Shown piece after piece: positions 30,451 to 42,667 of a stretch of 64,000 nt of DNA. A model generated the notes under the pieces. The model ran no database searches. It was not told the origin of the DNA and saw only the letters and a list, made by a program, of their open reading frames with translations. The DNA is from Diphasiastrum complanatum. Lineage: Eukaryota > Streptophyta > Lycopodiopsida > Lycopodiales > Lycopodiaceae. Each line of letters starts with the position of its first letter. Within the stretch, counting starts at the first letter, position 1. A program made the position numbers and the translations under genes. The stretch is taken from contig CM055107.1 of NCBI GenBank assembly GCA_029204225.1, positions 24,821,391 through 24,885,390 of the forward strand, read 5' to 3'.

Positions 30451-32709
30451 ATTAGAGGAGTTCTCAATATCAAAAAGACCCTTTAAGTAATGCCATGTAG
30501 GATATAGAAAAATATCAAAAAAAAAAATTGTTTATGCTTGCCCCAATCACTCCCGAGGCCTCTCCAACTCCCAATGATCTAACCACAGTGCTATAGTCAC
30601 AGTTAAGAACCATAAATAGTTCGCAGTATAACTTGACTAGACTCAAAAATATTCCCTCCATTGATTACAAAAAGGGCAATATTCTCACTGGATCTAGATA
30701 TGACCGCCATCCCCAAATTTGAATCAGGAAAAATAGCAAAATGTTTACATATACATTCCTTCCACGAGAATGAAAATATGGGTGCCATCTCCAATTATGA
30801 GCGCCATTTTCACATTGAAATGGAAATATGAGTGCCAACTACCAATTGGAATGAAAAAATGAGCGGCATTTCCAAATTTAAATCAAGCATACAAGCATGG
30901 AGATTGAATTGATATAATATAATCAAAGATGAGTATTTTGTTTTGTTTCATAGAATCTGTTCATAGTACTTTGATGCAACTGATTACTCTATTGTTTTTT
31001 TTTTTTATGACGACATTGTATCGTCTACATGTGGATATCCCTATTGATTTGGCACCTTTGCAGAGAAGAGGAGGCAAAGGAATTCAAATAACTACTGAGG
31101 ATCGTTCTCATTACAGGGCAGAAGGAAAGAAAAACTTGGATTTGTGGATAGATGGAACATTATATCCACAAGATTCAAGCACTTCGACACATCCCAATTC
31201 TCCTCAATAACTCATTTAGTTACATGGATATGCAATGGACGTAGTGGATTACTATGATATTGTGAAAGATTGCAGAACCATGGAAAACAACTTTATATGA
31301 ATAAAGTTTACTTTTTAGAAGGTGAGTTAATGCGGATATCCTGTTATTGTCAAAATAGAGATTGTCATCTTCAAAAGATGTTAGAGGAAAATGAACAACT
31401 TAAAAAAAATAATGAATCATTACAGAAGATAACAATCAATATCAAATCAGAACTAGAGCAAATGCAATCAATATTACAATCTATTCAATTGAAAACTTAC
31501 AATTATTGAAAGATGTGAAATTGGCAAAGAAGAAGACAGGAAGTAAGAAGCGAAAGCGACAAAGTTGCAAGGATATTCAAACGCTTTCAAAAGGAGGTTA
31601 TCGAAATAGAAAGATCTGTGCATTCAAGTAAGCATATTTTGATTTTTGTAAGTTTTTCAATGACATTTGGATTTAATTTCAGCTAGTGATATTCTGTTAA
31701 CTATCTGTTTTTTTTGCAGATCTGCATTAGTAGCTCCTCAGAATATTAAAGACAATGCTTCACTAGGAGTGTCATTGAGCATATCATGATGAACAATAGG
31801 AGTTCAAATGTAAAGTGTATAATAACAAAGTCTTTGATGGTGGACATTCAAAAAAATTTAGATAAGACTATAGTTCAGGGTGCCTATGATTTTGCAGATA
31901 TTAGTAGGGAAGCATATGCAATTATATTTTAGAGAAGCTTTTAAGCAAGTTCGAACTAGAAAAGTCCCAATACCTAGGACATATCACTTGAAGAAAGAGA
32001 GGGATACATTAAACATAGGTATGCATAAGATCACTCGAACTCCATTTCATATTGAGGAAGTGTATGAAACTGATGGAAGATCAATATCCTATAATTCATC
32101 AAACAACTTACTTGTTGATCTAAATTACTTGCTGAGATACATTGTCACATTCTATGATATAACCTTTGAAAAGGTGAATGGCAAAATAAGTACGTAAGTT
32201 AGATGAGTCATAAATTGTGAAAGGGCAAAAGATGGAGAGGGTTAGTATAACTCTCATGAATGGTGCACTATTACAAACAGAGGACCAAGAAGATTTTATA
32301 TTCAGTGTCCAATCAAAAAATGATATATGGTATTTGGCAACGATTCAGGTAACTAGCCTCATTATTACATTACATTCATTGAATAGTATTAATTCTTTGT
32401 GAACTAAGTTTGATTAATTCTTTGGATAGGTGCTGAAGGAGGATCACGATATATTATCATGGATATTCTCAAGGACATCTTATCCTAGGATCATCAAGGA
32501 CCATATGGATGGAGGACTTCTCAATGTTCTAGGAGTTGGAGACTTCAATGTTGAATGGCACTTAGTAGGAGATTTGAGAACATTGAAATGTATGTATAAT
32601 GTCTCTCAAGGTGCTACATCAAAACACCCTTGTTTGTACTGCATGAAAATGGCAAAAAATATTTCTAGGAGTACAGGAATTACTAGAGAATATGCAGATC
32701 CAAACTGGA
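30451..32709 (+). mobile_element. TX-2: best copy of the unrecognised transposase-like element
   Basis: Non-coding 5' 550 bp with GCGCCATCT-like motifs (30703, 30780, 30803, 30860). Coding: TLYRLHVDIPIDLAPLQRRG from 31008, DLWIDGTLYPQDS, then a coiled coil (EGELMRISCYCQ..LEENEQLKKNNESLQ). Intron 1 is 31628-31719 (GTAAGC...TTTGCAG). Exon 2 contains DFADISREAYA, KVPIPRTYHLKKERD, EVYETDGRSISYNSSNNLLV, KLDES and GQKMERVSITLMNGAL. Intron 2 is 32349-32429 (GTAACT...GGATAG). Exon 3 has EDHDILSWIFSRTSYP, VEWHLVGDLRTLKCMY and HPCLYC. KLDES, VGDL and CxxC are positioned as in DDE transposases with a zinc-binding insert, but I cannot name the family. Several stops and shifts make it a pseudogene. It ends abruptly at about 32709, fused to copia gag. 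Confidence 0.65.
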
Positions 32710-32862
32710 AGCATCTACCAAGTTTGGAAGATCTCCAAAGTGTGCTAATTTCTGAAGAATCAAGGCAAGACTACAAGCTCTTGAGGATGGACAAGCTTTC
32801 TCTCACTCATAATGATGGCAAAGCCCTCTTTGCCAAGGACAAGCACAATGGGAGGAGCAAGA
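32710..32862 (+). pseudogene. Ty1/copia gag fragment
   Basis: Nearly identical to 40129-40262 of Cop-D (CTACCAAGTTTGGAAG...GGGAGGAGCAA). Reads PSLEDLQSVLISEESRQDYK, then GKALFAKDKHNGRSKN in a shifted frame. It is fused on the left to TX-2 and on the right to the half-LTR. Confidence 0.88.
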
Positions 32863-33552
32863 ACTGACTCTAATTACCTTCTGGGTTTCAGTGTTTGGTA
32901 AAAGCGCCAATTGTAAGGCCGCTTCAAACTTTTTAATTTGGCACATAGTCGAGGGTCATATCCTGGGATGCCAGTGGTATGCCTTCGGAACCATTCGGTC
33001 CGTGGCGCCAGTGGTATGCTGTCGGGACCATTTGGTCCAGGAACTGGTTGTCTCCATATTTGTCATGGCTTGTGGTTCTGTGTGTTCCTTTCATGAACGT
33101 GAATGGGTTAAGCTCTTGGGGAACAGGCTCTAACCTGTCGGTTGAGTTGGATGGCTTGCTTGGGTGGAAGTTACCTGTTTATGGCTGTCCAATATGGCGT
33201 GGCGCCAGGTTGGCTTCTAGCGCTCATGACGAAGCTTTCAGTTGGTTAAGTCTGATGTAAGTTAGACCGCTTGCTTGGAATGGATGTTACTCGTTTGTAA
33301 CGAAGCTTCAAGTTGGTTAAGTTTGATGTATGTCGGGCGGCTCGCTCGGAGGGAAGTCACCCACATTGGGACCCCCGATTTGTCATGGTGCCAGGTTGGA
33401 TCTCAATGTTGGTTTCGTATCTTCAAGTTGGTTAAGTCTGATTTTTGTTGGCGAGTTGGCTGCTTGTATGTCAAGTGGGTTTGGATGGCAAGAGTTGAAG
33501 GCTGGGAAGCTAAGTCGTGGTTCCCGGCTCCCTTTGGGATGCCTGCGCTACA
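32863..33552 (+). repeat. Half of a C-family LTR, inverted by a rearrangement
   Basis: 690 bp, reverse complement of the first part of the C-family LTR as it lies at 61670-62361, ending CTGCGCTACA. It is followed by CCATC (33553-33557), the complement of GATGG found after the other half at 38255-38259. Together with 37711-38254 it makes one full-length LTR (about 1.23 kb) with a 5-bp target duplication. Confidence 0.88.
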
Positions 33553-33658
33553 CCATCTATGCCAAATTTGGTCCTATCAACATCCTACACCTAGATGCTT
33601 GATATAAAAACATAAGACCCCTATATCTAACATAGATAATCTTTTTCAATTCTTCACA

Positions 33659-35160
33659 GAGCAACATCTCAATTGGCGATGTGCACCGTTCCTTGTACTT
33701 CATTACTACAACTTTGCACATCACATGGAATTGAATGGGTTTTGATGATCCGGATTAATCAAGAAGATAAAGTAGTGGAAGAAAATTGTTGCTAGAAACA
33801 TCTTACCATAGAATGGTTGTGATGCACATGTGTGAATCTGGAAATGCTACCATGGATCAAGGTTTTCATATTGACGTAATTACTCTATTTTTTCATGAAA
33901 GTAACTTTATTGTTGACATAATTATGTGAAAAAGCTTATTAATGTCAACCAAAAGTGTGTTAGATTTTTCATTCTCAGCCTTAAAATCATCCAAGTAATG
34001 AGCATTCTAAAAACAGTCGAAGCCGACTACAATTTTGTAGAACCTTTGCATTTTTTGCACCTTTGCACTTCTAGGACCTTTGCTATTTTTGTTCCTTGTA
34101 CATTTTTGGCACTCAAACATTTTTGGGCACCTTCGCATTTTTTGCACTTCGAGATTTTTGACTTTAGCAGATCTAAAACCGTCTAGAGTTAACTAACATG
34201 CAAAATATCCCAGTGACGGTTACTTGCTTTGTACATGCAGTCACAGATACAAGGAGGTTGTGATAAATACAGTAGATAGCATTTAATGCTTGTAAATATA
34301 TAATCTACTTGTAATATATAATCTACTCTCTGATTAGTAGAATGTGATGTGAATCAAGTTAATTATATCAATCAGAGTTTTTTTGTAGCCATTGTTATCA
34401 TGCTCAAACATGCTGAAGTTGTCACTTCAAGCCATAGTACTCAATTTTGATATTATCAGAGTGCAATTCTCAGCCTCACTATGGTATTGTTTCATTGAGA
34501 ATTTGATCGAATCATTCAATTTGAATATTCTGCTACTGTCTGTTGTGCTTTCGATCCTACACTAAGCTCGCTCATCAGCTTTCGCTCATTTCCACTAATT
34601 TTTGACATGGTATCAGAGCGAGTATGCATTTCTATTGTGGATTATCAGTCTTGTTTCTATCAAGGCATTTTTCAAGCAAGCACGCAACCAATTGTATTCT
34701 GAAATTGTTGTTTCTATCAACGACCTCGCTCAACCAGAATGGATGCATCTTCTAGTTCATCTCTCATGGAAAAACTCGATGGAGATAACTACCATCTCCG
34801 AAAATTCAAGATGAGGGTCATACTACTAGCCAAAGAAATGTGGGACATCGTTAATGGCACAGAGCCAAGGATACTCAGATCAGTCACATACGTGCTGCTC
34901 AGACTATTAAGAATGCATGGGACATCCTAGCAACCCTCTATGATATCAGGGATGTAACTTCCAAGTTACACTTGAGGAGAAATTTTGTCACTTTGAGAAT
35001 GTTTGACGTAGAGAGTGTTTCGAGTCACCTCAACACTTTAAAAACTCTTTGGAGTAAATAAATGAAACTGGCTCAGTCATAGAATATTCTGATGCTCTCA
35101 TGACTCTATTATCGAGTCTACTTGAAGCCTACGAAAATTGGATCATGGCGATTTTGACCT
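33659..35160 (+). pseudogene. Cop-F: LTR end, primer site and gag remnant of a Ty1/copia element
   Basis: 33659-34320 repeats 19395-20085. A primer site TGGTATCAGAGC at 34609, preceded by TTTTTGACA, marks the LTR end at about 34608. The gag frame starts ATGGATGCATCT (34739): SLMEKLDGDNYHLRKFKMRV and KEMWDIVNGTEP are the conserved start of copia gag. After shifts, TIKNAWDILATLYD and LHLRRNFVTLRMFDVESVSS follow to about 35060. Several stops and frameshifts; the remainder is missing. Confidence 0.8.
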
Positions 35161-35164
35161 AGCC

Positions 35165-35643
35165 ATATGCAAATAGTAGATGTAGAGATGAATGTTTTAT
35201 GGAAGGAGAGAAGGTCTCAGCACAGTCAATACCATATCTCTAAGAAAACCCCTTCGCTATAAGTCTGGCTTTATACTTAAAAATATCTCCATTCGGTCCA
35301 TAATTCAGCTTGTATACCCACTTGCATTTTACAGTCTTTCCCTTATCTGATAATGGCTGCAACATCTATACCTCATTCTTCCTCATGGATTCCATCTCCT
35401 CATTCATGGCTTGGATTCATTTGTCCTTCTCTGGACATTCAATCGCTTCCTCGAATGTTTGTGATTCTCCACTGAATCCACAAAACTATTCTAACGTAGA
35501 AGTTGCACTGTCTAGCACAAATCTTGTTGGCGCTCTTCATTCTCTTGTCGATCTTTTAGGAGATCCTTTAGGTACTGCAATGCTCTTGCCTTTATCTGAT
35601 CTGTTAGATCCGAAACCATTTCGGTTTATAGGTATTGTAGCAC
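35165..35643 (-). pseudogene. Ty1/copia RT N-terminal fragment (antisense)
   Basis: The minus strand reads AMNEEMESMRKNEV and then KGKTVKCKWVYKLNYGPNGD and KARLIAKGFS, the start of copia RT (normally EAMxxEMxSLxxNxTW...CKWVxKxKxxxDG..KARLVAKGFxQ). It faces the gag fragment on its left, so a local inversion or separate insertion occurred. TX-3 begins at 35644. Confidence 0.8.
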
Positions 35644-37710
35644 ATTAGAGAAAATATGGGCCCAAAGAGGGCCCTATAAGAAATGCCATGTAGGATAGAG
35701 AAAAATAATTATAAAGTAGTTATAATATCATTTTCTAACTTCTTTACACCTCTGCCCATACAACTTTCCATGTAAATGAATGCACCTTACTTTACTCGCA
35801 TCAAACTTTACTGGTGCTTATCCATAGTTAAAATATAATTTTTAAAATGATGAAATATTCCCTCCCAATAGTTGGGAACACGAAATTTTGAATTACGAGT
35901 GACATCTTTGAAACAAAGTCTACGCCATCTATATCTCTAGGGTCAAACAAGTGTTTAGCGCCATCTCTATCTTCAGTAGGGTGAGCGCCATCTCTATCTT
36001 CAGTAGGGTGAGCGCCATCTCCAGCTTTGTTATTGTCATTGTGTTGTTTGTTACTATACTACCGTACCGATGACAAAGCTTTATCATTTTCATGTGGATC
36101 TGTCACCAGAATATGCTCCGCTGAGGACAAGAAATTCAAAGCAACCCAAATTGACAACTTCTGATATGGTCCGATACAGAGAGGAAAAGCTAAAGCATGT
36201 AGATTTATGGTCATCAGGAACATTATATCATGTTATGTTCATTGCAACATCCAGATTTTCATCCGGTGAGTCAGTTAATTATCTCTATGTGTCATGGCAA
36301 AAATGGCCTTTTCGGTTACTGTGAGAATTTGATGCTCTATGGCAATGCAAAGAATACATTATTTGGAAGAGAAATCAAAGAAAATATCAAGGGAGTGCGA
36401 AGAAAAATTTACAAAGTTGAAAACTTGTTTGGATGAAAATGAGATGCTCAAGAAGGAGATCACAAGGTTGAAATCTTCTTTGCATCTTTATGCAACTAGT
36501 AATGATGAGATAAAAATTGCATTTCAATCCATGCGTATTGGCATATTTGTCTCATGTTAAAGATATGGATATGCTCAACAAAAAGGTCCGAAGCAATAAC
36601 AGGAAAAGACTGGTAACCAAGGATATACGTGATCTATCATCCAGAGGAGGTCATAGAAAAAGACGAATCCATGCATTCAAGGAAGCTATAGCTTATTTGG
36701 TATTAAATATTGCTTGAACTTTTTGATTCATCCATAATCGCTAGTTTTATTATTTATTCATTTCAACTTTCTATTGATTTGCTTATTATACTATTATGAA
36801 TACTATGAGTGTCAAATTTCTACTGACATTTTTATGAACATTATGTTTGCAATGCAGATCAACATTGGTTGTTGAAGACCATTTGGCCGATGAGATTTCG
36901 ATTGGAAACTCACTAGGCTCTATCTTGACTTCTAAATTTATGAAATCAATGTTAAACAATAACAAAATGAAAAAGATCAAGGCTTCAGTTACTGATAGCA
37001 TTATGAATGAAGTTGAAAAATATTAGACACTACATTGCTTCGGGGGACATGTGACTTTTCTAACATTAGAAGAGAAGCATATGCAACAGTGTTTGAGATG
37101 ATAAAGGAGGCATTTGCACAGGTAAGTATTAAAAAGTTTCCAATCCCACGATTATTTCATCTTAAAAAAAAAAAGACATGTTAAACCAAGGTATGCAGAT
37201 AATCCATCTCATATCAATGAAGTGTATTGCTCAAAAGGAGAAAGTCTAGCATATAACAATTCCAACAATTTATTTATTGACATTAATCAGTTACTAACAC
37301 TCATCATAAATTTTTACGGTATTACAAATGAGAATGTCAATAACAAGTTGATAGTTGTTCTCAAGTTAGATGAGTCTAAAATTATAGAAGGACAAAAAAT
37401 GGAAAGAATCAGTCTCACAATCATGAATGGAGCACTTTCAAATTCAGAAGACTCAGAAGGCCTCAATTTCAGTGTTCAATCAGAAAATGATATTTGGTGT
37501 TTGGCAGCATTTCAGGTATAGTAGTTCCTTCGCATAATCAATAGGGATAATCATTTTAATATGGATTTCATTTGGAAAATCTTCTCTGTGTTAATATTAT
37601 GAGGCTAATCACGTTTTTGTGTTCTCTTATAGGTGATGAAAGAAGACCATGACATTCTCTCATGGATATTTAATAAAACATCATATCCTGCCACCATAAA
37701 AAATCACATG
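35644..37710 (+). mobile_element. TX-3: third copy of the unrecognised transposase-like element
   Basis: Begins CACATTAGAG. GCGCCATCTCTATCTTCAG motifs lie at 35958, 35984 and 36011. Coding: TKLYHFHVDLSPEYAPL (36073), DLWSSGTLYH, GYCENLMLYGN, coiled coil (LDENEMLKKEITRLKSSL), a basic stretch RKRLVTKDIRDLSSRGGHRK (about 36600), the intron 1 acceptor ending 36857, REAYATVF, FPIPRLFHLKKKKD, then an open 99-codon frame with LAYNNSNNLFIDINQLLT, VVLKLDESKII and ERISLTIMNGAL. Intron 2 is 37516-37632 (GTATAG...CTTATAG), at the same position as in TX-2. EDHDILSWIFNKTSYP follows and the copy stops at 37710 against a half-LTR. Frameshifts near 36310 and 37080 show decay. Confidence 0.65.
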
Positions 37711-38254
37711 CAGTTTGAGGAAAATCCCACTTTATTGATAAATCTGAGAAAATTACATTTCAAGTGTGTGACCGACCCTAGTCTCCGGGGCACTGGCATG
37801 TTAAGGCGAGTGCCAGGACAACATTCCAGCAAGGGAGACTGAGACTTTGTTGGAGCTCGCCCTAAGTCGCAACCCGCACTCCCCTATAGTATTGGTGGGA
37901 TTCACCACCTCCCCTCATACCAAGTACTCTACCCAAGCTAGTAAAGCACATTTTCTCTCTCTAGAATTTTCTCTCTGGAAAGTTATTTTCTCTCTCTAGA
38001 ATTTATTGATCCCTAGGCTTCCTTTAATCATGTCTAGATCGTGTGAGGTGATTGCACATCGATTTGAGCTCTCTGGACTTCGCTAGAACCGATCAAAGAT
38101 TTTCAGCCATAGGGACTTGGCACCGATTGGATAAGGTCACAGTGGCGTCGGGAGCGGCGCCGGCGCCGGCGGCGCCGGGAGCAGCAGGGGCGCTGCTGAC
38201 GCTGGGGACAATGCTGGCGCCAAAAGTAAAGCTTATAAAGATAGCTTTACAATA
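37711..38254 (-). repeat. Other half of the split C-family LTR
   Basis: 544 bp matching the second part of the C LTR (62358-62914), from CAGTTTGAGG to TTTACAATA (CA end mutated to TA), followed by GATGG. Both halves share CAGT at the breakpoint. GC-rich repeats of GGCGCC type lie at 38150-38215, as in the other C LTRs. Confidence 0.88.
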
Positions 38255-38259
38255 GATGG

Positions 38260-38867
38260 CAAATTACCCATTTCTAGCCAAAATAGAGTAAGAGGCTAAA
38301 CTCGTGCCAAATAGAGTGTAGGCAAGTGTAATACTTTTGTTTCATGAAATTTAAGAGGTCCAATAGGATTCAGAGGTGGAATCTTGAGGGGTCCAATAGA
38401 ATCTGAGGTTTGCTTAAAAATGGTCCAATAGAATTTAGAAGTGAATGGATCAATGGTCCAATAGGATTAAGAGGTGGCAAAAGTGTGGTCCAATCATAGT
38501 TAATCATAGTGGTAGCTCGTGGATCTACTAGTATCATTGTACTTCTCATTTGGATCTAATTGATTTTGAGATTGAGTGGATTTTGTGAGTAATTGGTTAT
38601 ATAGCTTTCTCTCTCTACCCAAGAGCTCATGATAATTTTCTCTCTCTACCCAAGGAGAGAAGCTTGTTTTTACTTAGATTATTTTTGGAACACTTCCCAC
38701 ATGTGCGAGTGAGAGTTGGAAGTGATTGAATGCATGTAGTAGTGTGTTTTTGCCATAGAATCAAAGATAGATCTTGAATCTTAATCTAGTCTTGATCTTG
38801 GTGCATCTACACACCTTAGGAGATCACAAGTACATGTTGTGGACAGTCCACACATGTGAAATCAACA
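38260..38867 (+). repeat. Probable 5' LTR of Cop-D (left edge unresolved)
   Basis: Ends ...GAAATCAACA directly before the primer site at 38868. At 38369-38495 the unit GGTCCAATAGGATT recurs about five times (CCAAT-containing, possible U3 repeats). No second LTR exists in the window because the element is truncated on the right, so the start cannot be fixed. Confidence 0.6.
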
Positions 38868-38880
38868 TGGTATCAGAGCC
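38868..38880 (+). other. Primer-binding site of Cop-D
   Basis: TGGTATCAGAGCC, complementary to the 3' end of plant initiator tRNA-Met. Confidence 0.88.
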
Positions 38881-39610
38881 TACATGCATTGTGATCCATT
38901 TAAGTGAAAACTTTTCATCAATCTTGAGCTAGAAATTGTCAAGATCCATTTTCCTAGCTATCTCGTCTAATTTTGGATCAAAAGAGATCAATAGGGCATT
39001 GATTGGGTCTAACCTGGTACTATACGGAATCAGGTGCTCAGACATGTGTGAGGAACATCCAATTTCAGATTGAGGGTTCTCTCTCATGCTTGATCCATTT
39101 ATCTTGCTTGATAGCTTGTTTTGAAGCTATTTTTGTCTAGTTTTTTATGCAATTAGTTTAATTCCATTTGGTTGAGCCAATCAAAAGTTATAAGCTTTTG
39201 AAGAGGGTTAGGTAGGGCACCTAGACCTGGGTGGACACATTTGGTTTGGTCAAGAGATTGCTTGTTAAATCTCTGTTCATAGTTGTATGGTTACCAATCT
39301 CATCTATAAGTGATCTAGACATTGTTTTGAGATCATAGCCAATTTGTTTCATGCAATATCATTGAGTTTGAGTCAAATTTGATTACTTAGTGTATTTCAC
39401 ACACGCTAAGAGTAAATGATCCTAACTTTGTCTATAGTCCATCATTTGATGTGAAATAGATCTTGTTTTAGAGAGATTGAGTAGCTAGTGAGAATCAATT
39501 CACAAATAGTGAGAACCAATTCATAGGAGGAGATAGTACTTCATTATTGGTTCCTATTGAGAGTGTGTAACAACATTTATTGTTCATCATTTGAGTTTTC
39601 TTCACTTCAA

Positions 39611-42600
39611 ATGGCTTCAATGAGTTCATCTTTGTTAGAACCAAGTGAAAGATTTTCCACTTCAAACTATTCAATCTGGAAGATGAGGATGGAGTCCATC
39701 TTGATCCTTCAAGACGTGATGGACATAGTTCTTGGCCTTGAAGAAGAACCACAAGTTTTTCAAGAGGTTCAAAAATACAAAAAGAGAGCTAGGATGGCTC
39801 TCCACTACATTAAGATGAATGTCTCTAATGAGATATTGAGGGAGATAGGTACTTGTACAACAACCAAAGAAGCTTGGGATTGTCTCAAGACTATCTATGA
39901 GGCTAAGAGCACCTCTAGGCTCCTCACTCTTAGAAATCAAATCTTTCAAAGTAGCCAAAAGAGTGATGAGAGTGCATCTAGTTATGTTTTGAGAGTAAAA
40001 GATATTCATAGAAAGCTTGCTTGCATTGGTGATTCCATCAATCAAAATGAGCTAGTCTAAGTCATTCTCAATGGCTTGAAAAGTGAATTTGATAACCTTG
40101 TCCAATCCTATGCCATGAAGGAGGAGCTACCAAGTTTGGAAGCTCTCCAAAGTGTGCTAATTTCTGAAGAATCAAGGCAAGAGTACAAGGATGGACAAGC
40201 TTTCTCTCACTCATAATGATGGCAAAGCCCTCTTTTCCAAGGACAAGCACAAAGGGAGGAGCAAAAACCAATTTCAACAATCCTCAACCAAGAACAAAGC
40301 CAAATCCAAAGACAAACATGAGGAAGAAGATGATTCCTCTAATGCTTCATCATCCAAGCTCAAGAAGAAGAAGATCAAGTGCTTTTATTGTGGCAAGAAA
40401 GGTCATTATGCCATCAATTGCTTCAAGAAGAAGAATCAACTCAAGCAAGCCAACATCAGCAATGAGAAGGAAGACACTATTGCAAGTGATGGAGAGGGAT
40501 CTCTTATGGTCTCTAGCTTATCATCCACTCCTTTCAAGAAGGACGGCTTATGGTATATTATAGTGGAGCCTCTTCACATATGTGTAGTTCCAAGGATTCT
40601 TTCTCTTCTATTGCACCTTATGATGGAGTCAAGAAATCAATATACACTACAAATGATTTTGAATGTCCTATTGAGGGCATAGGGAACATTCCCTTAAAGC
40701 TTGCATCCTCTAAAGTTCTTTCTCTTTCTAAAGTGCTTTATGTGCCTAAGCTTACTAAGAATCTCATTAGTGTTGGCCAATTCCTTGATAATGGCCTTGA
40801 TGTAAAATTCAATGTTGGTACTTGTACTATCAAGAAGAATGATGAGATACTTGCATTAGGATCTAGATTTGGAGGCATCTATAAATTAGATCCAAATGAA
40901 TATGTGAATGCTTGTAATGTTGCTCTTATGAACAAGCTCTCTATGGAGGAATTATGGCATAGGAGGTTGGGACATCCCAACTACAAATCCATGCTCTCTA
41001 GGATCAAAGAGGCCAAAGCTATGGGCTTTCCAAAGTCATTCTCCAAGAAGATCAAGCCTTGTGAGGCTTGTGCCATTGCTAAATCTCACAAAAAGCCATT
41101 TACAAGATCTTCTATCAAAAGCAAGCATCCTTTGGAGTTAATCCACTCGGATGTGCATTTCTCATCAACTATATGCAAGGGAGGAGCCACTTGTTTTGTT
41201 ACTTTCATTGATGATTTCACAAGATTCACTTGGATATATCTTCTTGCTTCTAAATCTATGGTGTTTGATCATTTCCTTATTTTCAAAGCTTATGTAGAGA
41301 AGCAATTCAAATTCAAGATTAAAGCTCTTAGATGTGATGGAGGTGGTGAATATATCTCCAATAAATCTCATGATTTTTGTGAGCTTGAAGGCATTAAAAG
41401 AGAGTTCTCTTGTGCCTATTCTCCATCTCAAAATGGAGTGGCCGAGAGAAAGAATAGATCTCTATGTGAATGTGCAAAATCTATGAGAATTGAGGCATCT
41501 TTGCCCAAAGATTTTTGGGGAGAAGCCATTAATTGTGCAAATTATCTTTGCAATAGGCTCCCACATATAGCTCTTGGAGGAAAGTCACCATATGAAATCT
41601 TATAGTTGAAGAAGCCTAAGGTTAATCACCTTAGAGTTTTTGGATGCATATGCTTTGCCCATATTCCCTTGGAAACAAGGAAGAAGGAAGATCCTAGTGC
41701 ATGCAAAGGGATCATGGTTGGATACTCATCCAGCAAAAAGGCCTATAGAATCTTTGTACTCTCTATTCTCAAGCTATTGAAAGTATAGATGTTGCCTTTC
41801 ATGAAGATCAACATTCATCTTTTGAAGAGGCCGAGATCAAGAAGTCTATGGATGCATCACCTATTATTGATTTTGAAAAAAAATTTGATGTGATGGGGTC
41901 GAGGATTGAAGAAGACTCTCCTCAGATTTTCTCACCAAGAAGATCCATGAGAGATAGATCCGTAAGAGGCTCTCATATGTTGACAAAGGCAAACAAGTGG
42001 ACCTTGATTCCCCTAATTATGTTTTTTATGTCTCTCATGAAGATCCAAAGAATGTACAAGAGGCACTTAATACCAAGGAGTGGTATGATGCCATGAAGCA
42101 AGATTATGATGGATTGTTCACCAACAATACTTGGGAGCTTGTGGATCCGCCATCCAGAGCATGTGATTGGTTGCAAATGGGTATTTCGGATCAAGTACAA
42201 TCATGATGGCACCATCAACAAGTATAAAGCAAGATTATGTGCTAAAGGATTTGCTTTGAAATCCATGGCCTTGATTATGAGGAGACCTTCGCACCCGTTG
42301 CAAAGATGGTGACAATAAGAATTCTTATTTCTCTTGCTTGTTTCTTTAAGTGGAATGTGTTCCAATTAGATGTATCCAATGCTTTTTCTAAATGGTTATC
42401 TTGAGGAGGAGATCTATATGAAACAACCTCAAGGATTCATCAAGGATGAGTCCAAAGTGTGCTTGCTCTTCAAAAGTCTTTATGGACTCAAGCAAGCACC
42501 AAGATCATGGTATTCAAGACTTAATTCTTTCCTTATCTCACTAGAATTTACTCTTAGCGACTATGATCCTTCCATGTATCTAAAGTTTGTTGATAGTAAT

Positions 42601-42667
42601 ATTGTCATGCTTCTAATTTATGTTGATGGCATTATTCTTTGTGGAAGTTGTATCAAAAAAGTTGTGA
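39611..42667 (+). pseudogene. Cop-D: Ty1/copia gag-pol, decayed and 3'-truncated
   Basis: Gag starts ATGGCTTCAATG at 39611 (STSNYSIWKMRMESIL, DCLKTIYEAKSTSRL), has a stop at 40058, and continues to a zinc knuckle CFYCGKKGHYAINC (about 40380). After a frameshift the protease region reads YSGASSHMC, with the catalytic Asp of DSG replaced by Tyr. GAG-pre-integrase (WHRRLGHPN, CEACAIAKSH) and the integrase core (HSDV, CDGGGEY, NGVAERKNR) are open to 41605, then a stop. RT pieces are [36 protein letters not shown] and YVDG (Asp lost). The sequence breaks at about 42667 into the hairpin arm. RNase H and the 3' LTR are absent. Nonfunctional. Confidence 0.9.
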
